64,000 nucleotides of DNA from Rhodococcus sp. 14-2470-1b (GCF_002259415.1 NZ_NPFY01000019.1:124001-188000); one strand, 5' to 3'. Numbered from the stretch's first letter, positions 25,821 through 34,399 are shown. The notes: a model not told the origin generated them from the letters alone. Numbers and translations: made by a program.

Positions 25821-26920
25821 CAGCTCTCACTCCTGGTGAACGATCCGCCGACTTCTTCGACGGTGCGGGCGCCGACGTCGCCGAACCGGAGGTCGAATCC
25901 GTCCGAGGCCTGAACGGACTTGGGTAGCTCACCGGCGTCGTCGATGACATCGATGGTCGACTGCTGCTGCTCCACGAGACTGTCCAACTTGGGAAATGCG
26001 TACGCGCCGAGCGAGTCGACGATGCGCCGGCCGTCCTCGGGCGTCAACCCCTGCCCCTCGACGTAGTACTTCTGCAGCCACTCGTCGGGATGCTCGTTGG
26101 CCCACTGGACGGCACGCGTGAAGCTGGCGATGTATGCCTGCAGCGCAGCGGCTTTGGCGGGATCCTGAATGGCCTCACGACGGGCGTAGAGGTAGGACAG
26201 GCCCGTGGACGTGCCCCCGGACTCCGACGTGTCGATCAGTGTGGTCCCCGGATTGTTCAGAAAACGAGTCAGGTTCGGCTCGTTCAACGGAGCGACGTCC
26301 ACCTGTCCGGTTCTGATGGCGTCGGGAAACTCCGAGAGTTGCAGACGGACCAGTTCGACGTCGTCGGTGCTCAGATCGGCCTTGGCGAGTGCGCGCAACA
26401 CGATGGCCTGCTGCGCGGTGCCCTCGGCGTAGGCGACCTTCTTGCCCTTCAGATCGGCCAGTGTCGTGATATCCCGATCCGCAGCTACGGCCAACCGAGT
26501 GTTGTTCGGCTCGGATTGAGTGGCGTGGATGATCGGGACGTCCTGGCCGGCGATGAGCGCTTGGATCGGTGGGGTGTCGCCCACTCTCGCAGTATCGGCT
26601 GCGCCTGCCCGGAACGCTTCGAGAATGGCCGGGCCACCGACGAAGTTCGCGAACTCGTACTCGAACGGCAGCTTGTCCAGCTCACCCGAGGCGCGGAGGA
26701 CGGATTGCTGGAACTCGGACTGGTCGGCGATGACAAGCGTGGTGCCGGCCGGGATCTCGGTCGGAAGTGCCGCATCCGACGCAAGTGCGTTCTCCGGAGT
26801 GTCGCTGCTCGCGCAGCCGGCGGCCATTCCGACCGCGAGAACAAACGAGGTGAGGGCGACCGTTGCCCTGCGGGTCGATCTTCGGCCTGTCAGGAATGTG
26901 CGCATCCGCTCAGCCAACAT
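25820..26920 (-). CDS. Sulfonate/nitrate-type ABC binding lipoprotein (SsuA-like)
   Basis: 366 residues from ATG 26920; ATG 26905 is an equally good start. A basic N-terminus and hydrophobic stretch end in lipobox AAGC (Cys 36). The mature protein resembles SsuA/TauA: 'TTLVIADQSEFQQSVLRASG', 'FVGGPAILEAFRAGAADTARVGDTPPI', 'LKGKKVAYAEGTAQQ'. It is the first gene of the minus-strand operon. The operator-like palindrome at 26969-26984 and a -10-like TATATT (26963-26958) lie just upstream. Sulfonate or sulfate-ester uptake is the likely role. Confidence 0.87.
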   Translation of the reverse strand: MLAERMRTFLTGRRSTRRATVALTSFVLAVGMAAGCASSDTPENALASDAALPTEIPAGTTLVIADQSEFQQSVLRASGELDKLPFEYEFANFVGGPAILEAFRAGAADTARVGDTPPIQALIAGQDVPIIHATQSEPNNTRLAVAADRDITTLADLKGKKVAYAEGTAQQAIVLRALAKADLSTDDVELVRLQLSEFPDAIRTGQVDVAPLNEPNLTRFLNNPGTTLIDTSESGGTSTGLSYLYARREAIQDPAKAAALQAYIASFTRAVQWANEHPDEWLQKYYVEGQGLTPEDGRRIVDSLGAYAFPKLDSLVEQQQSTIDVIDDAGELPKSVQASDGFDLRFGDVGARTVEEVGGSFTRSES

Positions 26921-26968
26921 GCACAGTTAAGCCCTGACAACAGTTTACGTTCCCGTGAATATAAGTAT

Positions 26969-26984
26969 GGATCAGCGTGATTCG
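26969..26984. promoter_or_regulatory. Candidate operator, inverted repeat (site d)
   Basis: GGATCAGCGTGATTCG has the core ATCA-GCG-TGAT. It overlaps the stop codon of the FAD/NAD(P) protein gene and lies upstream of the SsuA-like gene, 6-11 bp before a TATATT box on the minus strand. It is a variant of the motif at 28903, 30391 and 36965. Confidence 0.5.
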
Positions 26985-28831
26985 TCGGCGTTCGACGCGA
27001 GAAGTTCTTCGGCGAGCGCATCGTTGTGGCGGAAGAATCCGGCGTTGGTCCGAGGTCGCGGGAAGGCAGAGGACCAGGTGTGACCCGCGACCCAAGGACC
27101 GACCGCGAATCGAGCGGGGTGAACGCTGCCGTCGGAGTGCAGGATTCGGGACCGTCCGTCGACGGAGATCTTGGCGGCACTGCGTTCGTTGGCGCGCACC
27201 TCCACCATCTGTCCACGTTCGTGCAGGGAGCGAAGCAGTGCGTCCCCGCTGGATCGGATGGACGCGACGGGAAGTCTGGCGTCGACGAGCGTTCGCGCGG
27301 TGACGGTGTCGTCGTGTGACGCGCTCCGAGCCGTGAACACGCCGGCGTTGGTATCGGCACTGAACGTGGTGTCGGGGCCGAGGAACCGAACGATCCCGCT
27401 CGACGCGAGCGCGCGCAGCTGTTCGAGACGTTGTGGAGGAGGGCCGCTGGCGATGAAACTGAAGAACGAGTGCAGCCACCCTTCGATGTCCTGCGCTACC
27501 GACTCGGCAGGAATTCGACCGCGTCTCAGCAATTCTCCCGTGGTCATGTACACCGACAGCAGCGCGTTGAACACCGCTGCGTCGCTACTGTAGTGATGAT
27601 CGGCGCGTCGGGCCAGGTCCGATTCGATGTATCCGATGATGCGCGCGGTGGCGTCGTCGACGCTGTCGTACGTCTCACCGGTGAGAGGGCGATCGATCAG
27701 AGCGAGATCGATACGGTCGTCGTCTTTGGGTACGAACCGCTCGACCAGGGCTGCCGACTCCTTGGAACCCCAGGCGACAGCGTCGAACTCGATCTCGAAA
27801 TCCTGCCACGTGCCGGTGGTGCGGTCGGCGTGCGAGGCGAACAGCTCGTGATAGTGAGCGCCGGCAAGCTCTTTCGCTGCGGTCGGCCACACGTCGCGCC
27901 GGAAGTCGAGAAACCCGTCCCCGGGGAAGCCGTCGGCGGTGAAGTACTTCGGGAGCGGTGGCCGGGCGGCGGCGATGTCGTAGCCGATCTTCGAGTGGTA
28001 CGGCACGCCGCGGCGCGAGCCTGCATAGATTGTCGGCTCACGGCCCGACGGCCGGTAGGTCAAAGTTCCGTCCGGTAGCCGCGAGAACGTTCCACCGCGG
28101 CTTTCGGCCAGCAACACCATCCAGTCGACGAACGCGAGCCCCAGACCTGCCACGAGGATGGGTTCCGACTCCGGGACGACGTCCGGATCCAGGTCGGCCG
28201 TGTACCCGGGCCCGACGTACGTCAGTCCGTGGGTGTCGGCGAACGTGTGCAGATACTTCTCGGCGGACGACGGCAAGGCGTCCGGATGGCCCTGGGACAA
28301 CAGCACGACATCGACCTCGACCACCGAACCGTCGTCGAGAATCAGGCGCTGCCCGGGCTCGGCGTCGACGAGGTCGACGACGGTCCTGCGGTGCACCGTG
28401 ACATCCACGGGAGCGTCCGTCACGGCTCTTGCGAAGACCCACTCGAGGTAGCGGCTCTGCAGTGTCCGCGACGCGAACGACCTGGGTGTGAAATCGGCGA
28501 GCTCGGCGGTGAGCGCCGGGTCGTCGCGGAGGGATTCGAGGTTGGTCTCGACCCACTCGGCGAGGGTCGGGCCGGTCGAGACCGGCCCGGCGACCACGGT
28601 GGTGTCGTCGGTGAACATCGTGACGTCGGCGGCGACCGAGTTCATCCACAGCAGCGGCGGTTGCGAGCCTCGCCAGATGCGGCCGGCGCCGGCAGGAAAC
28701 GGATCGAAGACGTCAACGGTGACGCGGCGCTCCGGCGTCGCGTCGAGATGGGCGAGCAGTCGCTCGAGGACACCGGTACCGCGCGGTCCCGCACCGACGA
28801 TCGCAATACGGTGCGCGGGGGTGGTGCTCAT
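26972..28831 (-). CDS. FAD/NAD(P)-binding protein (NAD_binding_9 type)
   Basis: 619 residues from ATG 28831, chosen because GGAGG lies 9 bp upstream. The N-terminal Rossmann motif is IAIVGAGPRGTGVLERLL (residues 8-25); a second nucleotide-binding region 'EPILVAGLGLAFVDWMVLL' lies near residue 215. The family groups with HpyO- and lysine-hydroxylase-like flavoproteins and has no settled function that I know of. It is divergent from the LLM gene at 29048, with an operator-like palindrome (28903-28919) between them, and upstream of the Ssu-like operon. A role in organosulfur oxidation is inferred from context only. Confidence 0.78.
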   Translation of the reverse strand: MSTTPAHRIAIVGAGPRGTGVLERLLAHLDATPERRVTVDVFDPFPAGAGRIWRGSQPPLLWMNSVAADVTMFTDDTTVVAGPVSTGPTLAEWVETNLESLRDDPALTAELADFTPRSFASRTLQSRYLEWVFARAVTDAPVDVTVHRRTVVDLVDAEPGQRLILDDGSVVEVDVVLLSQGHPDALPSSAEKYLHTFADTHGLTYVGPGYTADLDPDVVPESEPILVAGLGLAFVDWMVLLAESRGGTFSRLPDGTLTYRPSGREPTIYAGSRRGVPYHSKIGYDIAAARPPLPKYFTADGFPGDGFLDFRRDVWPTAAKELAGAHYHELFASHADRTTGTWQDFEIEFDAVAWGSKESAALVERFVPKDDDRIDLALIDRPLTGETYDSVDDATARIIGYIESDLARRADHHYSSDAAVFNALLSVYMTTGELLRRGRIPAESVAQDIEGWLHSFFSFIASGPPPQRLEQLRALASSGIVRFLGPDTTFSADTNAGVFTARSASHDDTVTARTLVDARLPVASIRSSGDALLRSLHERGQMVEVRANERSAAKISVDGRSRILHSDGSVHPARFAVGPWVAGHTWSSAFPRPRTNAGFFRHNDALAEELLASNADESR

Positions 28832-28902
28832 AGTTCTGGTGCCTCCGTCGACCCTGGTAGTACCGCCTGATTGTTGCGGGAGTCGCATTGAAGAGTCAAC
28901 GC

Positions 28903-28919
28903 AGAATCACGCTGATTCT
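28903..28919. promoter_or_regulatory. Candidate operator, perfect inverted repeat (site c)
   Basis: AGAATCA-CGC-TGATTCT is a perfect 7-bp inverted repeat with a 3-bp spacer. It lies in the divergent gap between the FAD/NAD(P) protein (starts 28831) and the LLM gene (starts 29048), and could control both. Confidence 0.65.
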
Positions 28920-28956
28920 ATTTCTGTTCAGGGCCGTCGGTGCTCCTTAAACTTGT

Positions 28957-29043
28957 GTGTTGCTCTGCCGCGTGTGCTGTGTCCACGGCGGCTTTCCTGT
29001 TCGTTCTCGTTCGTTGGTGAGGTGCAGATGTCCATGGTGTTGA
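28957..29043 (+). CDS. Candidate leaderless cysteine-rich leader ORF
   Basis: GTG 28957 opens a 28-codon frame, MLLCRVCCVHGG..., with six cysteines including an adjacent pair at 7-8 and CRCPWC at the end. It stops 4 bp before the LLM start. A -10-like TAAACT (28948-28953) would place the transcript start at about the GTG, making the ORF leaderless. An overlapping frame from GTG 28955 (VCCSAAC...) is also cysteine-containing. A third mini-ORF (ATG 29028, MSMVLTR) has a good GAGGTG site and overlaps the LLM ATG as ATGA, giving coupled translation. Polycysteine leaderless attenuator ORFs are known in mycobacteria; which frame is used here is unproven. Confidence 0.4.
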   Translation: MLLCRVCCVHGGFPVRSRSLVRCRCPWC

Positions 29044-29047
29044 CCCG

Positions 29048-30334
29048 ATGAGCAGACGTCGAACACTCAAGACGGTCACCGGGGTCAGCGGCGGCCTCGA
29101 CGTGTACGACGCCGCGGTCGACCCGACGCGGTCCACCCTCGCGTCGTCGATCGAGATCGCGAAGATCGCCGAGAACAACAAGATCGACGCGTTGTTCGCC
29201 GCGGACCTGTTGAGTTTCGGTGCACAGGGGGCGATCGGGGCCCAGGAGCCACTGATCTACCTTGCGGCGCTGGCGGGTGTGACCACGGACATCGGGTTGA
29301 TCGCGACCGTGACCACGACGTTCCATCACCCGTACAACCTGGCCCGACTGTTCGGGACGCTGGATCACGTCAGTAACGGACGCGCCGCCTGGAACGCGGT
29401 GACGTCCTCGCTGGGTGAGGAGAACTACGGAGATCAGGACCTGCCGAGTCCCGAAGAACGGTACGCACGTGCCACCGAGTCGCTCGAAGTGGTGAACGCA
29501 CTCTTCGACAGCTGGAAGCCGGGCGCGCTGGTGCCGGGTTCCGACGGCGCGGTGTTGGATGCGTCGTTGGTGCGACCCATCGAGTATCGCGGCACGTACT
29601 ACACCGTCCAAGGGCCGCTGAACATTCCGTCGCTGCCTCAGGGCAGGCCGGTTCAATTCCAGGCCGGACAGTCGGCGGGAGGAATCGAACTCGGCGCTCG
29701 TTTCGCCGAAGTCGTGTTCACGTCGTTGTCGACCCTCGAGGATGCCATCACCTACACCAAGACCATCCGAGCCCGCGCTGCCGAGTTGGGGCGCGGTGAC
29801 GAACTTCCGTTGATCTTCAGTTCGTTCCACGCAACATACGGCGCGACGGAAGCAGAGGCTCGGCAACGGGTTCAGGACTCTATCGACACTCTGGACTTCG
29901 TTGCTGGACGTGCACGTTTGGAGGATATGCTCGGCGGTGGCATCGATCTTTCAAAGCTTCCACTGGACAAGCCGGTCCCGGTCGAGTTGCTCCCCGACCC
30001 GAGAACAGTCAACCGCCGTCGTGGACGGGTGGAGATCTTCGCCAAACTCGCGTCGGAGGGAAGAACGCTGCGCGAGTTGATCATCGCGTCGAAGGACACC
30101 GGGCACTGGGCCGAGTCCGGGACACCCGAACAACTGGCCGACGCAATTGCGCAACGGTACGACGCCGGGGTCCTCGACGTGATCAGTCTCGGCGGTCTCG
30201 GTGATCCACGCACACGCGATTTCGTCGAGAACGGATTGCTGCCGGAGCTTCGACGCCGCGGGATCGTCGGAAATGACTATCTCGGCGGCACATTCAGGGA
30301 GAATCTCGAACTCCCTCCTCTCGCGCGCTTTTAG
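29048..30334 (+). CDS. NtaA/SnaA/DszA-family flavin monooxygenase
   Basis: 428 residues. 'SSIEIAKIAENNKIDALFAADLLSFG' is the first helix-strand pair, followed by 'TDIGLIATVTTTFHHPYNLARLFGTLDHVSNGRAAWNAVTS' and a C-terminal 'NDYLGGTFRENLELP'. It starts at ATG 29048 behind cysteine-containing mini-ORFs and a palindromic operator. No close partner LLM gene is adjacent, unlike pairs 1-3. Expected to use FMNH2 and O2 on a sulfur-containing substrate; the ligand is unknown. Confidence 0.86.
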   Translation: MSRRRTLKTVTGVSGGLDVYDAAVDPTRSTLASSIEIAKIAENNKIDALFAADLLSFGAQGAIGAQEPLIYLAALAGVTTDIGLIATVTTTFHHPYNLARLFGTLDHVSNGRAAWNAVTSSLGEENYGDQDLPSPEERYARATESLEVVNALFDSWKPGALVPGSDGAVLDASLVRPIEYRGTYYTVQGPLNIPSLPQGRPVQFQAGQSAGGIELGARFAEVVFTSLSTLEDAITYTKTIRARAAELGRGDELPLIFSSFHATYGATEAEARQRVQDSIDTLDFVAGRARLEDMLGGGIDLSKLPLDKPVPVELLPDPRTVNRRRGRVEIFAKLASEGRTLRELIIASKDTGHWAESGTPEQLADAIAQRYDAGVLDVISLGGLGDPRTRDFVENGLLPELRRRGIVGNDYLGGTFRENLELPPLARF

Positions 30335-30390
30335 GAGCAAGCTCGAGACGGTCGGCTCGGATCCCGCGCAGGGTGTCACCGCGTTGGGTA

Positions 30391-30407
30391 AGAATCATCG
30401 TGATTCG
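30391..30407. promoter_or_regulatory. Candidate operator, inverted repeat (site e)
   Basis: AGAATCA-TCG-TGATTCG. The sequence around it (AAGAATCAYCGTGATTCGAAGGG) is almost identical to the site at 36965. It lies 57 bp after the LLM stop and 41 bp upstream of a small ORF with a leaderless-looking start. Confidence 0.6.
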
Positions 30408-30447
30408 AAGGGTCCCGCAGCGGCGTCCATCGGTCTAGGTTGCAGTG

Positions 30448-30552
30448 ATGACCTGGCTGAGGCGCTTGTTCGACCTGCGATGGTTCGACAGTCACACCGC
30501 GTGCGGAGTCGGCTGTGCGCAGGCTGCAGTCGACTTGTCGGTTCACGGCTGA
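30448..30552 (+). CDS. Candidate leaderless small ORF of unknown function
   Basis: ATG 30448 lies 6 bp after a -10-like TAGGTT (30436-30441), so the transcript would begin at the ATG. The 34-residue product begins MTWLRRLFDLRWFD and contains CGVGC at residues 19-23. It is preceded by operator site e. No sulfur gene follows on the same strand; the next gene (30620) is convergent. It could be an orphaned attenuator or a small regulatory transcript. No homologue is recognised. Confidence 0.3.
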   Translation: MTWLRRLFDLRWFDSHTACGVGCAQAAVDLSVHG

Positions 30553-30619
30553 ATTGCGACCAGCTGATCGGCGGCTCTCGTTCCTCGGTGTGCTCGGTTC
30601 CAGCGCCGGAGCTTCCAGA

Positions 30620-31249
30620 TTACGTGTTGTTGTGCACGACGAAGTCGCTCGCCGATTTCGGATCGACTTCGTCGAGGTAACGACGGCAGGCCGCGTGGTA
30701 ACGCAGGTCGAACGCTTGTCCCGCCGCGTCGGCGCCGCCGAACGATTCTGCGTCGCGAGTAATGCCGCGGGCACGGGCGGTGTCGAAATCGGTGTCCACG
30801 AACACAGTGCTGTCCCAATGCAAGTTCGGCCCCGGTCGCTGTAGAAAAGTGCCGTCGACGACGAGTACTGCCTGTGACGGGGCCTTCGACCTGGGCGCCT
30901 CCAACGGTGTATCCGTCGCAAGGTCTATGACTGCTTCCCGGTAGTACCCCGAACCATTCGGCCCGAGCGGCATCAGTACGTGCTCGATCAACGCATCGAA
31001 GTCGTAGGCGTCCAAGTAATACCCGTCTGGGGAGAGTCGTCCCCGTCGATGCCTGTGGACTCGAGGGTGGTGAAAACCGTCCATGGACAACGCGATCACA
31101 GGACGTCCTCGATCGCGAAGAGCAGAGACGAGTGCGGCCGCAGTAGTGGTCTTTCCCGATGCAGTGATCCCGTCGACGGCCACTCTCACCGTGTGGCCGG
31201 GATTCTGGCCGGACACGTGATCGACAACGCTGCTGAGATCGTTTCTCAT
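30620..31249 (-). CDS. Uridine kinase-like P-loop kinase
   Basis: 209 residues. Walker A DGITASGKTTTAAAL is at residues about 26-40, followed by 'SMDGFHHPRVHRHRRG' and 'GYYLDAYDFDALIEHVL', as in uridine kinase/phosphoribulokinase-fold proteins. 'VLVVDGTFLQRPG' is the Walker B region. Substrate is probably a nucleoside, but these short actinobacterial versions are not well defined. It lies 13 bp from the phosphotransferase gene upstream on the same strand. Confidence 0.8.
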   Translation of the reverse strand: MRNDLSSVVDHVSGQNPGHTVRVAVDGITASGKTTTAAALVSALRDRGRPVIALSMDGFHHPRVHRHRRGRLSPDGYYLDAYDFDALIEHVLMPLGPNGSGYYREAVIDLATDTPLEAPRSKAPSQAVLVVDGTFLQRPGPNLHWDSTVFVDTDFDTARARGITRDAESFGGADAAGQAFDLRYHAACRRYLDEVDPKSASDFVVHNNT

Positions 31250-31262
31250 GTTCTCCCCGCAT

Positions 31263-32009
31263 TCATGTCTCGTCCCAGAGTCGGCAGTAGAAATCCAGTT
31301 TCCGGCGGTCCAGTTCGATGCCGTAGCCGTCCAGAACTTCGCTGGTGAACCGATGGCCGTAGTTCCACTCCGTGCTCATGATTGCAGGCGCCAGATCAGC
31401 CCATCGGTCGGCGACACCCAGAGAACCCAGGTCGACGTGGGCGAACCAGTTGCCGTCGTTGTCCAGCAGCGTGTTCGGTGCGCACGCGTCGCCGTGACAC
31501 ACCACCGGGTCTACTGGAGGTGCTGTACCGACGGACGGATTCAACCCCAGCTTTTCGGCGGACTCGACTCGGGATTCGATCGACCAGTCGTAGGGGCACG
31601 TGGCGCGAGGCACTGCGTCATGGAACGCGCGTAGACCGGTGCCGATGGAGCGGGCAGCGACGGTGGGATTCGCCGTCCAGGCATCGTCGACTGCGTTTGT
31701 CCCCGGTAGTGCTACGGTCACCAGCCACTGCGCGTCGGAGTCGGAACCGGCGTCGACAACTTCCGGAACCCGAGTGTAGGCAGAAACCCAGCGTAACTTG
31801 TCGGCCTCGACAGTAAGGTCGATCTGCACGTCCAGTCGACACCATTTCACGAACACCTGTCCGGCACGGAAGGTCAGTCCACCTAACTCGTTCAGCCAGA
31901 CCGGCTCTATCTCGGAGCTGCCTGCGTGGCGCCGCACCACAGGCGGAATCGACACCGAGGAATCCGGACGGGTCACCCTGCCATTCCACCACAGTGCAGT
32001 AGTCCGCAC
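31263..32009 (-). CDS. Aminoglycoside phosphotransferase (APH) family protein
   Basis: 248 residues. The APH catalytic motif is VVCHGDACAPNTLLD (H-G-D-x4-N, about residue 167), followed by the metal motif 'HVDLGSLGVADRWADLA'. The N-terminal 'PVWLNELGGLTFRAGQVFVKW' includes the ATP-binding Lys region of APH(3')-like kinases. The natural substrate is unknown; such chromosomal genes may phosphorylate sugars or small metabolites rather than drugs. The start at 32009 is the longest; later starts are possible. Confidence 0.78.
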   Translation of the reverse strand: MRTTALWWNGRVTRPDSSVSIPPVVRRHAGSSEIEPVWLNELGGLTFRAGQVFVKWCRLDVQIDLTVEADKLRWVSAYTRVPEVVDAGSDSDAQWLVTVALPGTNAVDDAWTANPTVAARSIGTGLRAFHDAVPRATCPYDWSIESRVESAEKLGLNPSVGTAPPVDPVVCHGDACAPNTLLDNDGNWFAHVDLGSLGVADRWADLAPAIMSTEWNYGHRFTSEVLDGYGIELDRRKLDFYCRLWDET

Positions 32010-32041
32010 AGGTTTGTTTCTCGACGACTGTGCTGCGCCTG

Positions 32042-33724
32042 TCAGAACGGTGCGGGGTCATCGGTGTCCTCTGCGTAGGACGGCGGGGCGGTGGTGTCTT
32101 CGAGATCGGATTCGGGTTTGTCGGTGCGGTGGTGGGGTTGTCGTCGTTTCTTCGGTATGTGGGGTAGGAGTGAGCTCGGGGCCAGGTCGGTTCGGCCGGT
32201 GGTGTTTCCGGGGAGGGTGACTGCGGTGGTGCCGGAAGTCGACTTCCAGTATTCGGCGGCTCCGGCGAGCATGGTGGGTGTCCAGGCGCCCATGGTTTTG
32301 AGGGAGTGGTGGTACCTGCAGAGGCAGTGGAGGTTGGTGAGGATGGTCCAGCCGCCGCGGGTGGGGTTGTGGTGGTCGAAGGCGATGACGTGGTCGATCT
32401 CGCAGCCGGCTGCGGGGACGTCGCATCCGGGGTGGCGGCAGGTGCGGTCGCGGTGTCGGACGAGGTCTGCGAGCGCGGTGCCGGGTCGGTAGGTCAGTGC
32501 GCCGGGTGGTGGGGGGGTGAGTCCGCCGTGGCCGTCGGGGTAGAGCGGGACGGCGAGTGCGGGGTTGGTTTTGATGGCGGCTTCGAGTGCATCGATGAGT
32601 TGATAGGTGCCGCTGTAGTTTTCGTTGCACTGTCGAGGTGTTGGGGTCGGCGGTGTGGATGGAGTGGGGAGTGCGAGTCCGCTGCGACGTCGACCGCGGC
32701 CGAGTGGGTTGAAACTGATGTGCGTCGGTCGTGGTTGTGCCGGGGCAGTGGTGATGCCTGTGCGGTCGGCGAGGTTTGTGGCGTCGGTGAGGATGATGTT
32801 GAAGTGACTGTTGGCTGCCAGTTCTCGGGCGTATTCAGGGTCGATGATGCCGTGGCCTGCGAGGTAGGCGGGGAGGTCGCGGAGTCCGAGGAGGGTGTCG
32901 ACGTCGATGGTGATGCTGGTCAGTGGGGTGCGGCGGTCGGGGAGTTGGGGGTTGGCGGTGCAGGGTTTGTCGTCGTCGGGTGTGCAGGTGCAGGTGAGGT
33001 GGGTGTCGCGGTGGATGAGTGCGACGAATGCTGCGGCGAGGCGTTGACTCCGGGTGCGTGGGTCGCGGGGGCAGAGGGTGGCGGCCATTTCGGTGATCAG
33101 TTGCCAGCAGGCGGCGGCTTGGGCTGCGGGGAGGTTGGCTTCGAGTGTGGCGATGAGGTCTTTGTCGCGGTAGCGCAGTGAGGTGAGTTTGTCGGTGACG
33201 TCTTTGCGGTTGGCTGCGGCTTCGTCGGGTGCGGTTCGAGTGATGATGGCGTTGATTTCAGTGGCGAGGGGGCCCGGGGAGAGGTGTCGGGCTGCGGTGA
33301 GGGTTTCGGTTTCGATGCGGTGGGCGGCGTCTGCGGTGAGGCCGGCGGTGGTGCGGTAGATGGCGCGGATGCGTGCGACGTCGATGTCGCCGTCGGCGAA
33401 TGCGGCGGCGATGGCGGGTAGGCGCAGGCGTAGGTCCATGCCGATCTCGGCGAGGGTGTCGGCGACGGTTTTGGAGCAGCCGAGGGTCGCGGCTGTTTCG
33501 GAGGCGGCGTAGTTTCCGGCGTCGGTGATGAAGTCGCCGATCTGGACGGTCTGGTTTATGCAGGAGTCCCAGATCTGCGCGGCAAGTGCGATTTTGCGGG
33601 CGCAGGCTTGGTTTTCCTCACGTGCTGCGTCGGCAAGTTGGGTCAGCAGGGTGGGGTCGATGGTGGGTTGTGGTTGTGGTCCTGCGCATCGGGCGAATGT
33701 GCTGCGTGGTGCGGTGCGTGGCAT
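32042..33724 (-). CDS. DUF222 - HNH endonuclease domain protein
   Basis: 560 residues from ATG 33724, preferred because a GGGGGG ribosome site lies about 8 bp upstream; ATG 33745 is an alternative. The DUF222 domain occupies about residues 30-350. The HNH domain near residues 430-500 has CRHPGCDVPAAGCEIDH, HHNPTRGGWT, NLHCLCRYHHSLK: two zinc-type Cys pairs and the catalytic H-N-H residues. Coding-strand composition is unusually C-rich compared with neighbours, a possible sign of separate ancestry. A LexA-like box overlaps the start region. It is related to the gene at 1-1246. Confidence 0.88.
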   Translation of the reverse strand: MPRTAPRSTFARCAGPQPQPTIDPTLLTQLADAAREENQACARKIALAAQIWDSCINQTVQIGDFITDAGNYAASETAATLGCSKTVADTLAEIGMDLRLRLPAIAAAFADGDIDVARIRAIYRTTAGLTADAAHRIETETLTAARHLSPGPLATEINAIITRTAPDEAAANRKDVTDKLTSLRYRDKDLIATLEANLPAAQAAACWQLITEMAATLCPRDPRTRSQRLAAAFVALIHRDTHLTCTCTPDDDKPCTANPQLPDRRTPLTSITIDVDTLLGLRDLPAYLAGHGIIDPEYARELAANSHFNIILTDATNLADRTGITTAPAQPRPTHISFNPLGRGRRRSGLALPTPSTPPTPTPRQCNENYSGTYQLIDALEAAIKTNPALAVPLYPDGHGGLTPPPPGALTYRPGTALADLVRHRDRTCRHPGCDVPAAGCEIDHVIAFDHHNPTRGGWTILTNLHCLCRYHHSLKTMGAWTPTMLAGAAEYWKSTSGTTAVTLPGNTTGRTDLAPSSLLPHIPKKRRQPHHRTDKPESDLEDTTAPPSYAEDTDDPAPF

Positions 33725-33745
33725 ACGGTGAACCCCCCGGCTCAT

Positions 33746-33761
33746 GGGAACGTATGTTCGA
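33746..33761. promoter_or_regulatory. LexA-like (SOS) box upstream of DUF222-HNH gene
   Basis: GGGAACGTATGTTCGA keeps GAAC-N4-GTTC with a perfect right half (GTTCGA) and a degenerate left end. A minus-strand -10-like TATATT (33766-33761) abuts it, so LexA would block the transcript start. Confidence 0.6.
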
Positions 33762-33860
33762 ATATACCGTGACACCCAACCGCGTGCAAGGGTTGTAATG
33801 CTGCGGGGCAATCGATTTCGTAGGTGGGGCTGCTACCACATGCCACCGACACAGCGGTGC

Positions 33861-34331
33861 TCAGCGCACCATCCGGATGGTGACGTAACCGTCGATCCCA
33901 AGGAGGTCCTGGGCTGCACCGTCGGGCTCGAAGCCGTTGCGTCGATAGAACTTCATGGCACGTCGGTTCGTCTGGGCGACCCAGAGTTCGGTCGGTTCGT
34001 CGGTCAATACAGCATCGAGCAGTAGCTGCCCGACGCCGGTGCCGTGGAACGCTTCCAGAACGTAGAGTGCAAACAGCTTGCGTCGGCCGTCTTCGAGGCC
34101 GCAGTGTGCAATCCCGATGATGCCGGAATCCTCCACTGCAACTGCAACATCCTGGCCCTCTTCCTTCGGTTCGAGTACTGTCCGCCAGTGCTGAGTTCGC
34201 CGTGTGATCGAACCCTCGTCGAGGTAGGTGTCGGGAACCGACCCTCCGTATGTAGTGCGCCAGGCCTCAGTGTGCATCCGAGCGATCGCCTCGGATTCGT
34301 CTCGACCCGGTCTTCGCACTACAGGAGTCAT
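33861..34331 (-). CDS. GNAT family N-acetyltransferase
   Basis: 156 residues from ATG 34331 (MTPVVRRPGRDESEAIARMHTEAWRTTYGG); a longer frame from 34361 exists. The acetyl-CoA loop region is 'LYVLEAFHGTGVGQLLLDAVL', followed by 'NRRAMKFYRRNGFEPDG', both standard GNAT motifs. Substrate unknown. It diverges from the TauE/SafE gene. Confidence 0.8.
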   Translation of the reverse strand: MTPVVRRPGRDESEAIARMHTEAWRTTYGGSVPDTYLDEGSITRRTQHWRTVLEPKEEGQDVAVAVEDSGIIGIAHCGLEDGRRKLFALYVLEAFHGTGVGQLLLDAVLTDEPTELWVAQTNRRAMKFYRRNGFEPDGAAQDLLGIDGYVTIRMVR

Positions 34332-34399
34332 GAAGTCACTGTAGATCGACGGTTCGAGCAAGTAATACAGCGATGGTCATCGGATCCAACGAATTCGCC

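Noticed and set aside
32306..33181. Gly/Val-rich plus-strand frame opposite the HNH gene
   Set aside because: Low-complexity mirror of a C-rich coding strand; the minus-strand HNH motif is unmistakable.
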